The notes: generated by a model from the sequence alone, not told the origin. Positions 1 through 7,502 are shown, counted from the stretch's first letter. The stretch: DNA of 64,000 nucleotides from Pediococcus pentosaceus (GCF_001437285.1 NZ_JQBF01000002.1:186001-250000), one strand, 5' to 3'. Made by a program: numbers and translations.

Positions 1-913
1 AGCTGATCCGAATGCTGGCTTTGGTGGCGGTGGATTTGGCGGCCAAGGTGGTTTTAGTGACTTTGGTGGTGGATTCGAAGATATCTTTGGTTCATTCTTT
101 GGTGGTGGACAACGCCAATCACCAAATCAACCACGCCAGGGAGAAGATTTGCAATACCAAATGAGCCTTAAATTTGAGGAAGCTATCTTTGGTAAGAAGA
201 CGACCATCAAGTACTCTCGTGAAGCCCTATGTAAAACTTGTGGTGGATCTGGTGCTAAAGAAGGTACTTCTCCCGTAACTTGTCATAAGTGTAATGGTAC
301 GGGTACGATTCAAGTAACCCAAAATACACCACTTGGTAGAATGGTTCGCCAACAAACTTGTGATGTATGTAATGGTACGGGTAAGGAAATTAAAGAAAAA
401 TGTCCTACTTGTGGTGGTACAGGTCATACTTCTCAACAACACGAAGTTAAGGTATCGGTTCCTGCTGGGGTTGAAGATGGACAACAAATGCGTCTCCAAG
501 GTCAAGGAGAAGCTGGATTTAATGGAGGCCCTTATGGGGACTTATACATTATTTTCCAAGTTCAACCAAGCGATATGTATGAACGAGATGGTTCAGAAAT
601 TTATTACAACCAAACGATTTCATTTGTTCAAGCAGCTTTGGGTGACGAAATTGAAGTACCAACCGTACATGGTAAGGTTAAATTAAAGGTTCCAGCTGGT
701 ACTCAAACGGGAACTAACTTCCGTTTGAAAGGCAAGGGAGCCCCACGTTTACGTGGTAATGGAACTGGGGACCAACATGTTAAAGTTAAGGTCACTGTAC
801 CTAAGAAGCTTAACAGCGGACAAAAGGAAGCCTTGAAACAATTTGCTAAAGCTAGTGGTGAAGAACCTTCTGGTCATGGTAAGAGTGGTTTCTTTGATAA
901 GTTTATGAATTAG
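1..913 (+). CDS. dnaJ: Chaperone DnaJ, 5'-truncated by the window edge
   Basis: C-terminal three quarters of the DnaJ (Hsp40) co-chaperone, which stimulates the DnaK ATPase and delivers unfolded clients. The frame is open from base 2, so the ATG at 149 is internal. Visible in order: the Gly/Phe-rich linker, then four CxxCxGxG zinc-finger repeats ([32 protein letters not shown]), then the two beta-sandwich client-binding domains. The J-domain with HPD lies outside the window. dnaK and grpE would be expected upstream. A hairpin terminator follows directly. The family assignment is certain; only the N-terminus is missing. Confidence 0.98.
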   Translation, partial: ADPNAGFGGGGFGGQGGFSDFGGGFEDIFGSFFGGGQRQSPNQPRQGEDLQYQMSLKFEEAIFGKKTTIKYSREALCKTCGGSGAKEGTSPVTCHKCNGTGTIQVTQNTPLGRMVRQQTCDVCNGTGKEIKEKCPTCGGTGHTSQQHEVKVSVPAGVEDGQQMRLQGQGEAGFNGGPYGDLYIIFQVQPSDMYERDGSEIYYNQTISFVQAALGDEIEVPTVHGKVKLKVPAGTQTGTNFRLKGKGAPRLRGNGTGDQHVKVKVTVPKKLNSGQKEALKQFAKASGEEPSGHGKSGFFDKFMN

Positions 914-914
914 A

Positions 915-955
915 AAAAAGGCGCGCAAGATTTTTATTCTTGCACGCCTTTTTTG
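915..955 (+). terminator. Rho-independent terminator of dnaJ
   Basis: A GC-rich hairpin (arms GGCGCGCAAGA and TCTTGCACGCC, one mismatch) flanked by an A-run and ending in six T, starting 2 bases after the dnaJ stop. Confidence 0.9.
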
Positions 956-960
956 AGTCT

Positions 961-1016
961 AAAAAACGCTATACAAGGTGAGTATGTAGATTACTCATCC
1001 ATCTATAGCGTTTTTT
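961..1016. terminator. Bidirectional terminator hairpin
   Basis: Two-tiered stem: AAAAAACGCTATA pairs with TATAGCGTTTTTT, and an inner stem GGTGAGTA pairs with TACTCATC. T-runs lie on both strands. It sits between dnaJ and the convergent DUF378 gene and can serve both. Confidence 0.85.
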
Positions 1017-1244
1017 TTAATAGTTATTATCATTCTTTTTTTCTGGTTGAGCACTAATCAAACCAAAAAATTTAAGACAGTAGATGGCACTAATACCAAC
1101 TAAAACATATACAATCCTAGAAATGATTGCTGCTTGACCTCCAAAAAGTGTAGCTACTAAATCAAATTGGAAAATACCAACTAATAACCAGTTTAAGCCA
1201 CCGACAATCAATAGAACAAGTGCGATAACATCTAGTGTTTTCAT
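1017..1244 (-). CDS. DUF378 family small membrane protein
   Basis: 75-residue membrane protein of the DUF378 family, function unknown. Two hydrophobic helices (about residues 5-25 and 38-58) are separated by a short loop with the family's GGLNWLLVG segment, followed by a charged C-terminal tail. The start was chosen at the ATG at 1244 because AAAGGAGGA lies at the correct spacing upstream. A longer reading would begin before this ribosome binding site. It is a single gene convergent with dnaJ. The family call rests on the hydrophobic pattern and the N-terminal motif. Confidence 0.8.
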   Translation of the reverse strand: MKTLDVIALVLLIVGGLNWLLVGIFQFDLVATLFGGQAAIISRIVYVLVGISAIYCLKFFGLISAQPEKKNDNNY

Positions 1245-1372
1245 GGTTGAATCCTCCTTTAGTCTCTTATTTTTGGAACAACTTAATTCTAGCAAAGTTA
1301 ATTGAATATACCTAAAAATACGCTTACAAGTAAATTAATAATTTTACAATCAAATGATGCAATAACAGAAGG

Positions 1373-1843
1373 TTAGTTAAGGATGGCTGTTCCTAAGGTT
1401 AGGTAAGTAGCAAATAAAATCCAAAGGAAATACGGGATCATTAAGTAGGCTGCCAATTTACTACTCTTATAAAATTCCTTGATACAAAAGAATACTAGTG
1501 CGTCTAATACAAGAATGATTAATAGTCCGGTCCAACGACTACTTGCGTTGAAAAATACAATACTCCAAATAAAATTCAAGAAAAGTTGGGCAATAAATAA
1601 TGTTAGGTTTGTTTTGCGGTAGTTACTTCTAACTGTGAAAATTAGGTAGCCAACGATACCAATCATTAAGTATAAAATTGGCCACACGATACCAAACAAA
1701 CGATCTGGTGGTGAGAATGGTGGCAAAGTAAAGCTATTATAGATGGCTTTGATGTCACCAGCTAATAATCCAGATAATGAGCCGATTAGTTCTACTCCAA
1801 CTACCGCAATAATTAATTGAATCCATTTACTTTTGGTTTGCAT
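1373..1843 (-). CDS. tspO: TspO/MBR family protein
   Basis: 156-residue TspO/MBR (tryptophan-rich sensory protein, peripheral benzodiazepine receptor) family protein with five predicted membrane helices. The family signature of a proline-rich stretch (PPFSPPDRLFGIVWPILY) after helix 1 is present at about residues 41-58, and length matches the family. Family members bind porphyrins and act in tetrapyrrole or stress responses; the ligand here cannot be read from sequence. It has a strong AGGGAGGG ribosome binding site, stands alone, and is divergent from the queT unit. Confidence 0.9.
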   Translation of the reverse strand: MQTKSKWIQLIIAVVGVELIGSLSGLLAGDIKAIYNSFTLPPFSPPDRLFGIVWPILYLMIGIVGYLIFTVRSNYRKTNLTLFIAQLFLNFIWSIVFFNASSRWTGLLIILVLDALVFFCIKEFYKSSKLAAYLMIPYFLWILFATYLTLGTAILN

Positions 1844-2029
1844 AAAAATCCCTCCCTTATATTTTGTGAAACCTATCTTATTAAGGTTAGCTTACCAAAA
1901 GTAGAGGAGAGAATATAATATTTTGCTTAGGGTAGTGAAATCAAAAATAAAACTAAAGATGACATTCTTTCAACTAAAAGTTAAGATTAAAGGTGTTGAT
2001 ATTAAATTTTATCTGATACCAACACACAC

Positions 2030-2073
2030 GGTGGTTCGAAATATCCTCCCGCCTCAAACTAAAACTAGGAGAG
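2030..2073 (+). promoter_or_regulatory. Candidate preQ1 riboswitch in the queT leader
   Basis: Directly before queT the leader can form a 5-bp stem GGTGG/CCGCC (2030-2034 with 2049-2053) enclosing a 14-base loop that contains TCCTCC, followed by the A-rich tail AAACTAAAACTA and the ribosome binding site AGGAG. Loop TCCTCC can pair with the AGGAG, giving translational control. A compact hairpin plus A-rich tail and sequestered SD matches preQ1 class I; a second upstream stem (GGTGTTG at 1992, CAACAC at 2020) is closer to class II layouts, so the class is unresolved. Gene context (queT) is the strongest support. Confidence 0.6.
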
Positions 2074-2079
2074 TTACAT

Positions 2080-2562
2080 ATGCATAAGATTAATCGAAAT
2101 ATTTCCGCTACGGCCATCATAGCGGCTCTTTACGTGGCCATTACCCTTGCACTAGCACCTATCAGTTTTGGCGTAGTTCAACTGCGACTTTCAGAAATGT
2201 TTAACCATTTGGCGGCGTTTAACAAACGCTATATTTTTGCAGTTACGTTAGGGGTCTTGATTGTGAATGTATTTAGTCCATTAGGGCCCATTGATATGCT
2301 TTTTGGTACGGCTGGAACCCTAATTGGAACAACGCTAACGTACTTTTGCACACGCAAAGTTACGTCATTGGTTGGTAAATTTACCATTGCGACAATTTGC
2401 CAGTTACCGGGGATGTTACTGGTAGACTTAGAAATGCACTTATACAGCAATCTTCCCATGTTTCCGACTTATTGGATATTGGCTGCGGGTGAAATTGCCT
2501 CAATGGTAATAGGCGCGTTTTTAATCTACTTAATTTCTACTAAAGTTGACTTATATAAATAA
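2080..2562 (+). CDS. queT: QueT family queuosine precursor (preQ1) transporter
   Basis: 160-residue integral membrane protein of the QueT family (formerly COG4708), the predicted preQ1 uptake component of ECF-type or related systems feeding queuosine tRNA modification. It has about five hydrophobic helices and the family's N-terminal pattern (ALYVAITLALAPISFGVVQLR, residues 16-36) followed by RLSEMF. The start ATG follows AGGAG at 7 bases. The leader carries a preQ1-riboswitch-like hairpin. A DUF2829 gene and an SDR follow closely on the same strand with no terminator in between, suggesting one transcript. Confidence 0.9.
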   Translation: MHKINRNISATAIIAALYVAITLALAPISFGVVQLRLSEMFNHLAAFNKRYIFAVTLGVLIVNVFSPLGPIDMLFGTAGTLIGTTLTYFCTRKVTSLVGKFTIATICQLPGMLLVDLEMHLYSNLPMFPTYWILAAGEIASMVIGAFLIYLISTKVDLYK

Positions 2563-2578
2563 AAAAGAGGTTGAATAA

Positions 2579-2800
2579 ATGACTTTTGAAAAAATATTAC
2601 CTATTTTAAAAAATAATGGTAAAGCAATTCGTGAACAGTGGGATGGCGATGAAGAATTTATCTTAGTAGTCAAAGATCAAAAATTTAATAATATTCCCAT
2701 AACTCCTTATATGTTAATTAAAACGACTAGCGAAGGCTATTCTAGCTTCGCACCTACCGTTTGCGACGTGTTGGCAGACGATTGGAAGGTTGTGGATTAA
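2579..2800 (+). CDS. DUF2829 (Tad2-family) domain protein
   Basis: 73-residue protein consisting of a single DUF2829 domain. The N-terminal half has the family pattern of a short helix then a tryptophan-containing strand (IREQWDGDEEF); the C-terminal half has PYMLIKTTSEG and ends in the typical LADDWKVV. DUF2829 is the fold of the phage anti-Thoeris protein Tad2, which sequesters a cyclic ADP-ribose isomer. Chromosomal homologues occur in lactic acid bacteria with no established role. Here it lies 16 bases after queT and abuts the SDR gene. GAGG precedes the ATG by 9 bases. Family fairly sure, function open. Confidence 0.75.
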   Translation: MTFEKILPILKNNGKAIREQWDGDEEFILVVKDQKFNNIPITPYMLIKTTSEGYSSFAPTVCDVLADDWKVVD

Positions 2801-3541
2801 TTGGCTAATTATCCTGAGTTAAAGAATAAGTATGTTTTACTTACAGGAGCTAATTCTGGCATTGGGCTTGCTCAAGCTCGCGAATTTTTGGGTCAAGGCG
2901 CAAAAGTAATCGGACTCGATTGCAATGTAGATCAAATGCAGCAATTAAAAGTAATATATACGACCAATTTTGGTTATTACCAAGTGGATTTGACTGATGA
3001 AAAACAGTTAGATATGGTAATTGATAAGATAAGTAAAGTAGACATTTTATTAAATACAGCTGGGGTACTTGACGATTATCAGCCAATTGAAACTACTTCG
3101 ATCAATTTATGGCAGAAAATTCTGGCTACAAATGTTACAACAATGTTTAATGTAACTAAAAAGATTTTACCGCTGTTAGCTGAAGGTAGCGTTATTGTTA
3201 ATATGGCTTCAATTGCTGGAATGGTTGCTGGCGGTGGTGGTATAGCTTACACAACGTCAAAACATGCCGTTATTGGATTTACTAAACAATTAGCACTAGA
3301 TTTGGCTGAGCGAGGAATTCGAGTGAATGGCATTGCTCCAGGATGTATTGATACACCGATGAATGCAAAAGATTTTGCAAATGGTGGGGAGATGGCTAAG
3401 TCTGTCGCTAAAGAAGTGCCTATAAAACGTTGGGCTGGAGCTGAAGAAGTTGCCAGAGTTGCTACATTTTTAGCTAGTAATGGGGCGAGTTACTTACAGG
3501 GAACAATTATCCCTGTTGATGGCGGCTGGATCACAAAATAA
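2801..3541 (+). CDS. Short-chain dehydrogenase/reductase, FabG-like
   Basis: 246-residue classical SDR with the cofactor motif TGANSGIG (residues 15-22), the NTAG segment (about 85-90), catalytic Ser in NMASIAG, and YTTSK (Tyr and Lys of the active site) near residue 150. The C-terminus ends PVDGGW as in FabG-like 3-oxoacyl-ACP reductases. Substrate is not predictable: it stands outside any fab cluster and follows queT and DUF2829. The only sensible start is TTG, immediately after the stop of the preceding gene, implying translational coupling. Confidence 0.85.
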   Translation: MANYPELKNKYVLLTGANSGIGLAQAREFLGQGAKVIGLDCNVDQMQQLKVIYTTNFGYYQVDLTDEKQLDMVIDKISKVDILLNTAGVLDDYQPIETTSINLWQKILATNVTTMFNVTKKILPLLAEGSVIVNMASIAGMVAGGGGIAYTTSKHAVIGFTKQLALDLAERGIRVNGIAPGCIDTPMNAKDFANGGEMAKSVAKEVPIKRWAGAEEVARVATFLASNGASYLQGTIIPVDGGWITK

Positions 3542-3546
3542 TTTAA

Positions 3547-3577
3547 AGCTTTTCAACTTTAGTTGGAAAGTTTTTTT
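3547..3577 (+). terminator. Terminator after the queT operon
   Basis: Stem CTTTTCAAC / GTTGGAAAG with a 4-base loop followed by seven T, directly downstream of the SDR stop. Confidence 0.85.
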
Positions 3578-3664
3578 GTTAAAAAGTATATTTTTAGTTT
3601 ACATTTTAGCTTTTAAAACGTTACTAACTATGAGTACATCTTTTTAATCATAGGAGGTGCCTTA

Positions 3665-4186
3665 ATGGCCAGACCAACAAAAGCGGGCTTAGATTATTTT
3701 CCATTTGACGTTGATTTTAATGTAAATGAAAAAACGGAAGCTATTATGGGAGAATTTGGAGCTAAAGGAGTTTTAACCACGATTTTTATCTTTTCAGCGA
3801 TTTATAAAAGGGGATATTTTTTGGAGTGGACACCACTTGTTAAAAATAGCCTTGCAAATCGAATTGATGGAGTTAATAGTAAATTGGTAGAGCAGGTAGT
3901 TAACCGCTTGGTTGCTTACGGGACCTTTGATGAGGAACTGTTCAACTCGGCTAAGGTTTTGACAAGCTCACGTATTCAGACCACGTATTTAGAGGCGACT
4001 AAAAGAAGAAAAGCGCCAAGACCCACTCTATATTGGTTAGTCGATGAAATTGAGACCGAGATTAATGTTGTCATTAATCCACAAAGTAAAGGAAACAAAA
4101 ATAAATTAAATCAAAGTAATAAAGACCTTAATTTAATTAAAGGCGGCTGTGTAAATGATCCAATTCCAATGGTAAAACTTACTTAA
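3665..4186 (+). CDS. DUF4373 (Lin1244/Lin1753-like) protein, short form
   Basis: 173-residue protein whose first ~110 residues match the DUF4373 / Lin1244-Lin1753 N-terminal domain (MARPTKAGLDYFP..., then YKRGYFLEW), typical of phage and mobile-element replication proteins, usually coupled to a DnaD-like C-terminus. Here the tail after residue 125 is a low-complexity Asn/Lys-rich segment, so the protein is shorter than typical full-length relatives and may have lost its second domain. Ribosome binding site GGAGGTG. No phage genes lie nearby; it is probably a relic of a mobile element. Confidence 0.7.
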   Translation: MARPTKAGLDYFPFDVDFNVNEKTEAIMGEFGAKGVLTTIFIFSAIYKRGYFLEWTPLVKNSLANRIDGVNSKLVEQVVNRLVAYGTFDEELFNSAKVLTSSRIQTTYLEATKRRKAPRPTLYWLVDEIETEINVVINPQSKGNKNKLNQSNKDLNLIKGGCVNDPIPMVKLT

Positions 4187-4377
4187 ATTACTAATATGAG
4201 ATAGAAAAATATTGAACAGCTTTAACACCGTTAGTAACAAAAAGAAACTTAAATGACAAACATCCAGCTTTTATTGTTATAAAATGAAAGTTATAAGGCA
4301 TAAGGCCTTTTACTTGTTTATATTATTTAGCTTTGATAACATTAATTTTACTTAGTTAGGGAAGGAGGCGTGAACAG

Positions 4378-4626
4378 ATGGGACTTATTTGGACATTGAT
4401 TGTAGGTGCTATTATTGGTGTTATTGCCGGGGCTCTTACAAGTAAAGACATGCCTGCTGGTTGGATTGGCAATATTGTTGCTGGTTTGGTTGGTTCTTGG
4501 CTAGGACAAAGCTTATTGGGTACTTGGGGGCCTTCATTAGCTGGTATGGCTTTAATACCATCAATTATTGGCGCTGTTATTCTAGTAGCTATAGTTTCTT
4601 GGATTCTAAAAGCTACACATAAGTAA
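4378..4626 (+). CDS. GlsB/YeaQ/YmgE family stress-response membrane protein
   Basis: 82-residue glycine-rich membrane protein with three hydrophobic helices. The pattern (IIGVIAGAL at the N-terminus, then GWIGNIVAGLVGSWLGQSL) is the transglycosylase-associated/GlsB signature. Family members are induced by envelope or general stress and in enterococci are linked to the Asp23/Gls24 system. Strong GGAAGGAGG ribosome binding site. Single-gene unit with its own terminator. Confidence 0.85.
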   Translation: MGLIWTLIVGAIIGVIAGALTSKDMPAGWIGNIVAGLVGSWLGQSLLGTWGPSLAGMALIPSIIGAVILVAIVSWILKATHK

Positions 4627-4650
4627 TTAGCTATTTTATATAATATTTTG

Positions 4651-4681
4651 AGGATGATTCTAAATAGAATCGTCCTTTTTA
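4651..4681 (+). terminator. Terminator after the GlsB-like gene
   Basis: 11-bp stem AGGATGATTCT / AGAATCGTCCT (one G-T pair), AAAT loop, followed by a T-run. Confidence 0.88.
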
Positions 4682-4748
4682 TTTGGATAAAAATTATGAA
4701 TGATTAATTGTTAGAGCAAATTAAAAAGTACCTTAAAATTTTAATTAT

Positions 4749-5549
4749 TTACCCTTGATCATTGTGTAATTTGGGGTCAGCAGGTTTAATATGTGGGATG
4801 CTACTCATAGCTTCAGGATTTTCTTGATATGTGAATTTTTCTCCGTCTCTTGCGATTTGTCCCTCAAAAGCTTTTGAACCATCACCATCTGAAAAATTCA
4901 TCAGAACATGACTAAATTCACTATGTTCAATGTCTTTCATATCACCAGGCACGATGACTCCATACTTCTCTTCAAGTTCTTCTTGTGCCTTCATAAATTG
5001 AAGTTGGTGTTGAGTTTCGCGGGCTAACAGGAACTTCAACATATCACGAATACCTTCATCTTCAGTCATAGAATAGAGTCGGCTGACTTGTAACCTAGCC
5101 TCTGATTCTCTGACGACATTAAATCGCATATCAGCAACTAAATTACCACTTGATGTTACATAGTCTGCATTCCATGCTGAGCCATTGGGATTATTTAGGC
5201 TAGCATTTAAACCATGAACTAGAGCGTGTTCTGGGTCCATACCTGCCATGGTTACTGCTAATGATGGATCTCTTTTTAAATCTTCAGCACTAAATGGTGC
5301 TTCTTCAAGTAAATATCCAATCATTGTTGAAATCATTTCAACATGAGCTATCTCTTCTGTACCAGTATCTAATAATAAATCTTTATATTTTTCATCACCA
5401 GTTGATGCCCAACCTTGCGAAAGATATGACATCATCCCTGTAGTTTCCCCCCATTGTCCACCAAGCGCCTCCTGTAAGCGTCTGGCCATGATTGGGTCTG
5501 GATGATTTGGTTTGGCATTGTATTGCAGTTTTCTTGTATGTTTAAACAT
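4749..5549 (-). CDS. Manganese catalase
   Basis: 266-residue dimanganese catalase (pseudocatalase) that disproportionates H2O2 without haem. The length and the ligand positions known from the L. plantarum enzyme are reproduced: Glu35, Glu66 and His69 in the first part (GE35TTG, TEE66IAH69VE), and the second set in RESEARLQ and RETQHQL. The C-terminal extension rich in Asp and Pro is also typical. Ribosome binding site GAGGTG. A TATAAT element lies at 5586-5591 on the minus strand. It would protect against H2O2 made by the lactate oxidase and flavin oxidoreductases elsewhere in the window. Confidence 0.96.
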   Translation of the reverse strand: MFKHTRKLQYNAKPNHPDPIMARRLQEALGGQWGETTGMMSYLSQGWASTGDEKYKDLLLDTGTEEIAHVEMISTMIGYLLEEAPFSAEDLKRDPSLAVTMAGMDPEHALVHGLNASLNNPNGSAWNADYVTSSGNLVADMRFNVVRESEARLQVSRLYSMTEDEGIRDMLKFLLARETQHQLQFMKAQEELEEKYGVIVPGDMKDIEHSEFSHVLMNFSDGDGSKAFEGQIARDGEKFTYQENPEAMSSIPHIKPADPKLHNDQG

Positions 5550-6003
5550 AAAGACACCTCTTTCTTAAGTGAAAAACGAAGTTACATTATATAAAACAAC
5601 ATAGTACAGGAAGAAATATATCATGATTGTTTATTTAAACATAATAATATGTTTTGAAACATATATTCATAATGTTAGCGGGATTAAACGATTATTATTG
5701 AGGGACAGTATTAAGCTAAGATTTAAAATGTTTAGAAAATACGGTGAAGGATTTAATTAGAAATACTATTTTGGGGTATAAGTAAGACTTTATAAATTTT
5801 ACAATATATTCAGATATCGGTTTTTTTAAATTAGATTTTTATAGAGATAAATTTTTAATTCCACTAACGGAATCGAACCGTTGCAAATCGCCAGAGTGGA
5901 AAAGTATTACTTTATATTGGACTACTCGTAACAGTTATTAGCATTCACTTCAACTATTTTTACTACTCATATTTAAAGGATTTAGTTGATTTAGTCAGAG
6001 ATT
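5550..6003. other. AT-rich intergenic region with a tRNA-like hairpin
   Basis: About 450 bases without a convincing gene. It holds the catalase promoter region (minus strand TATAAT at 5586-5591) and an isolated GC-richer patch at 5859-5901, described separately, that folds as a tRNA acceptor/T-arm minihelix. The remainder is low-complexity AT-rich sequence in which nothing else was recognised. Confidence 0.6.
5859..5901 (-). other. tRNA-like minihelix (acceptor stem plus T-arm remnant)
   Basis: On the minus strand, TTCCACT (7 bases) pairs perfectly with AGTGGAA at the other end. Immediately inside the 3' arm is a 5-bp stem AACGG/CCGTT with the 7-base loop TTCGATT, a canonical tRNA T-loop with the G53-C61 pair. 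Stacking of the T-stem directly on a 7-bp acceptor stem is the tRNA geometry. D-arm, anticodon arm and variable loop are replaced by 12 bases, and no CCA follows. It cannot be a working tRNA; it may be a deletion relic, an integration-site scar or a tRNA-mimicking RNA element. Confidence 0.5.
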
Positions 6004-6034
6004 AAAAAAACACCGTATCAATTACGTTGTTTTA
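6004..6034 (-). terminator. Terminator of the 77-residue gene
   Basis: On the minus strand, AACAACGTA-type stem with one mismatch pairs across a 5-base loop and ends in seven T; it lies 17 bases after the stop of the gene at 6051. Confidence 0.65.
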
Positions 6035-6050
6035 AATGATTATTATTGTC

Positions 6051-6284
6051 TTAGATTACACGAGGACATTCGTAAAAATCGAAGTTTGGTGAATCAAAGT
6101 CAGGACTATATGTACCATCGGATTCTTTTAAAAGTTTATAGTTTGATGATACTTTTAAATTACCGGGCGTTATTTCTGAAACTAATATTAATCCGTTTGA
6201 ATATTCATGCCTAGCGTATAAACGATTTTTAGATCTATCGATAATATCTACTCGAGGCAACTCGTTCGGAGTATTTATCTTCAT
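6051..6284 (-). CDS. Hypothetical protein, 77 aa
   Basis: Not recognised. A 77-residue soluble, acidic protein with alternating hydrophobic residues suggesting a small beta-rich fold and a Phe/Tyr/Pro-rich end (FDSPNFDFYECPRV). It is considered real because a near-consensus ribosome binding site, GAGGAGGTG, sits 8 bases before the ATG and a terminator follows the stop. The 76-residue gene lies upstream on the same strand, 78 bases away. Likely accessory. Confidence 0.6.
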   Translation of the reverse strand: MKINTPNELPRVDIIDRSKNRLYARHEYSNGLILVSEITPGNLKVSSNYKLLKESDGTYSPDFDSPNFDFYECPRVI

Positions 6285-6362
6285 TTTTGATGCACCTCCT
6301 CAAATAGATATTATACAAGAAAAGATAAAAATGTTTAGTAAAAAAGGTTATTACCAAGAAAT

Positions 6363-6593
6363 TTATTTAATTGGAACTAAAGTAGTAATAAAAATACCGA
6401 CTAATTTTTTATTTCTGTAACATAGCTCAATATATCCAAGTTTTTCAAGCGAAACTAAAGCTTCAACAAATGTTTGATTATCTAAATTAGAGTGTTGGCG
6501 AATTTTAGAAGGATCTACAATAGTAGGTCGTCTCGTATTAGAATTTTCGATTATAGTATGCAGTAAAACATTATAGTAATTGATTGTGAACAC
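6363..6593 (-). CDS. Hypothetical small winged-helix-like protein, 76 aa
   Basis: No family name can be given. The central segment (about residues 22-58: SKIRQHSNL, then TFVEALVSLEKLGYIEL) has the spacing of a helix-turn-helix followed by a recognition helix and a wing (YRNKKLVGIFI), so a small DNA-binding regulator is plausible. The only in-frame canonical start is GTG at 6593, but the purine-rich AAAGAAGG abuts it with no spacer, so either the start is weak or translation begins at a nearby non-canonical codon. Same strand as, and 78 bases before, the 77-residue gene. Confidence 0.45.
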   Translation of the reverse strand: MFTINYYNVLLHTIIENSNTRRPTIVDPSKIRQHSNLDNQTFVEALVSLEKLGYIELCYRNKKLVGIFITTLVPIK

Positions 6594-6885
6594 CTTCTTT
6601 AACTAGAGTATACATGAAATAAGTAAAAATGTAATAGATGACGTATTGTACTTAGGTCAACAATGAAGAGGCTTACAAAAATGAAGAGGAATGTAAAGGG
6701 AATACGCAACGAGAGAACAATCCTGATTGGTTATTTAACAAAAAACAAACTAAGTTACGTAATGATTGTTTTAGGAGAAACTAATGATAATTAAACATTA
6801 ATAAATATTACGAAGATAGTAAATTATATGTCGAGTCTTGGTTACAAATAGATTCTTTTAGAAGAACATATTGTTTTTCTAGAAG

Positions 6886-6917
6886 AAAAATAAAAATATC
6901 CTCGAATTAACTTCGAG
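6886..6917 (-). terminator. Terminator after the YjzC-like pseudogene
   Basis: Stem CTCGAA / TTCGAG with a 5-base loop followed on the minus strand by a T-rich tract. Confidence 0.6.
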
Positions 6918-6948
6918 AGTACCGCGTAATTTAAAGTTGTCACTTCGA

Positions 6949-7100
6949 TCATTTATTTTCAGGTTTCGGAGTGGGTGGCAATCGATCGCACTTTCGAATA
7001 TATACGAACTCTGGAAACAAAACCTCCACGAGGCCCAACTTCGTGGCAAGTTCTAGCAGGCTTATTATCAGTTCTTGGTTTGATATTTTCTGAGAACAGG
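6949..7100 (-). pseudogene. YjzC-family small protein, broken
   Basis: On the minus strand two frames together spell a YjzC-like protein: an N-terminal frame giving NIKP, KPART and EVGPRGGFVS, then after a frame change the tail DRLPPTPKPENK ending at TGA (6949). YjzC-like proteins have the order 'KPG..AP..G.Y.EVGPRGG...GDRLPPT.KPG', so the match is to both ends. No start codon with a ribosome binding site is visible upstream and at least one frameshift is needed. A terminator hairpin follows. Confidence 0.5.
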
Positions 7101-7360
7101 ATAGTCAATTTAAAATTGTGAAAATGTATAATGAAGGCAACAGATAGTAGAGTAAGTTTATAAAAGTTTTAAAACGAAAAAATAATTTAAAACCGTCCTG
7201 AACACGACGCTAGACCGCTCTTTTTTATGCTCAAAACATCAAGTAAAAGAACAACCTTAGAATGTAAACGAAAGCAGTATAAAAATAAGGTATGTTTGTA
7301 TAGTAGCTGATTCAAAAGCACTTAAACTACAGGTGTAGGAAAAATAATCGATTACAAAAT

Positions 7361-7403
7361 AAAAGCCTATCTAGTCAAATTAATGATTAGATAGGCTTTT
7401 TTG
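7361..7403. terminator. Bidirectional terminator downstream of lepA
   Basis: Long stem AAAAGCCTATCTAGTCA / TGATTAGATAGGCTTTT with a 6-base loop, T-runs on both strands. It lies 100 bases past the lepA stop. Confidence 0.8.
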
Positions 7404-7414
7404 TTTTATATTTA

Positions 7415-7465
7415 TTTTCTGCGAAAACATCTAAAAAATGAGTTATGCAGGAAATTCGCAGAAAA
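7415..7465. repeat. Perfect 11-bp inverted repeat
   Basis: TTTTCTGCGAA at 7415-7425 and its exact complement TTCGCAGAAAA at 7455-7465, separated by 29 bases, between the lepA stop and the terminator. No T-run follows on either strand, so it is not a terminator by itself; it may stabilise the lepA mRNA 3' end. Confidence 0.6.
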
Positions 7466-7502
7466 ATTAACATTTATGGCATTTTTTCAAACTCAATAAT
7501 CC

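Larger units (their letters stand above)
6594..7360. other. Decayed intergenic stretch
   Basis: About 770 bases with no intact gene of convincing quality. It contains a 43-codon open frame at 6663-6794 (+) with only a poor ribosome binding site, a near-palindrome around 6857-6889, a minus-strand terminator at 6886-6917 and the YjzC-like pseudogene at 6949-7100. The rest appears to be degenerate coding sequence. It is the most eroded part of the window. Confidence 0.5.

Noticed and set aside
5859-5901. A functional tRNA gene.
   Set aside because: No D-arm, anticodon arm or CCA; only acceptor and T-arm are present.
6663-6794. 43-codon plus-strand ORF, basic.
   Set aside because: Poor ribosome binding site and another frame across the same bases looks equally coding; probably degenerate sequence.
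6975-7121. Plus-strand 48-codon ORF with a GTG start and a hydrophobic C-terminal half.
   Set aside because: It is antisense to the YjzC-like pseudogene and its ribosome binding site spacing is wrong; the minus strand carries the recognisable family motifs.
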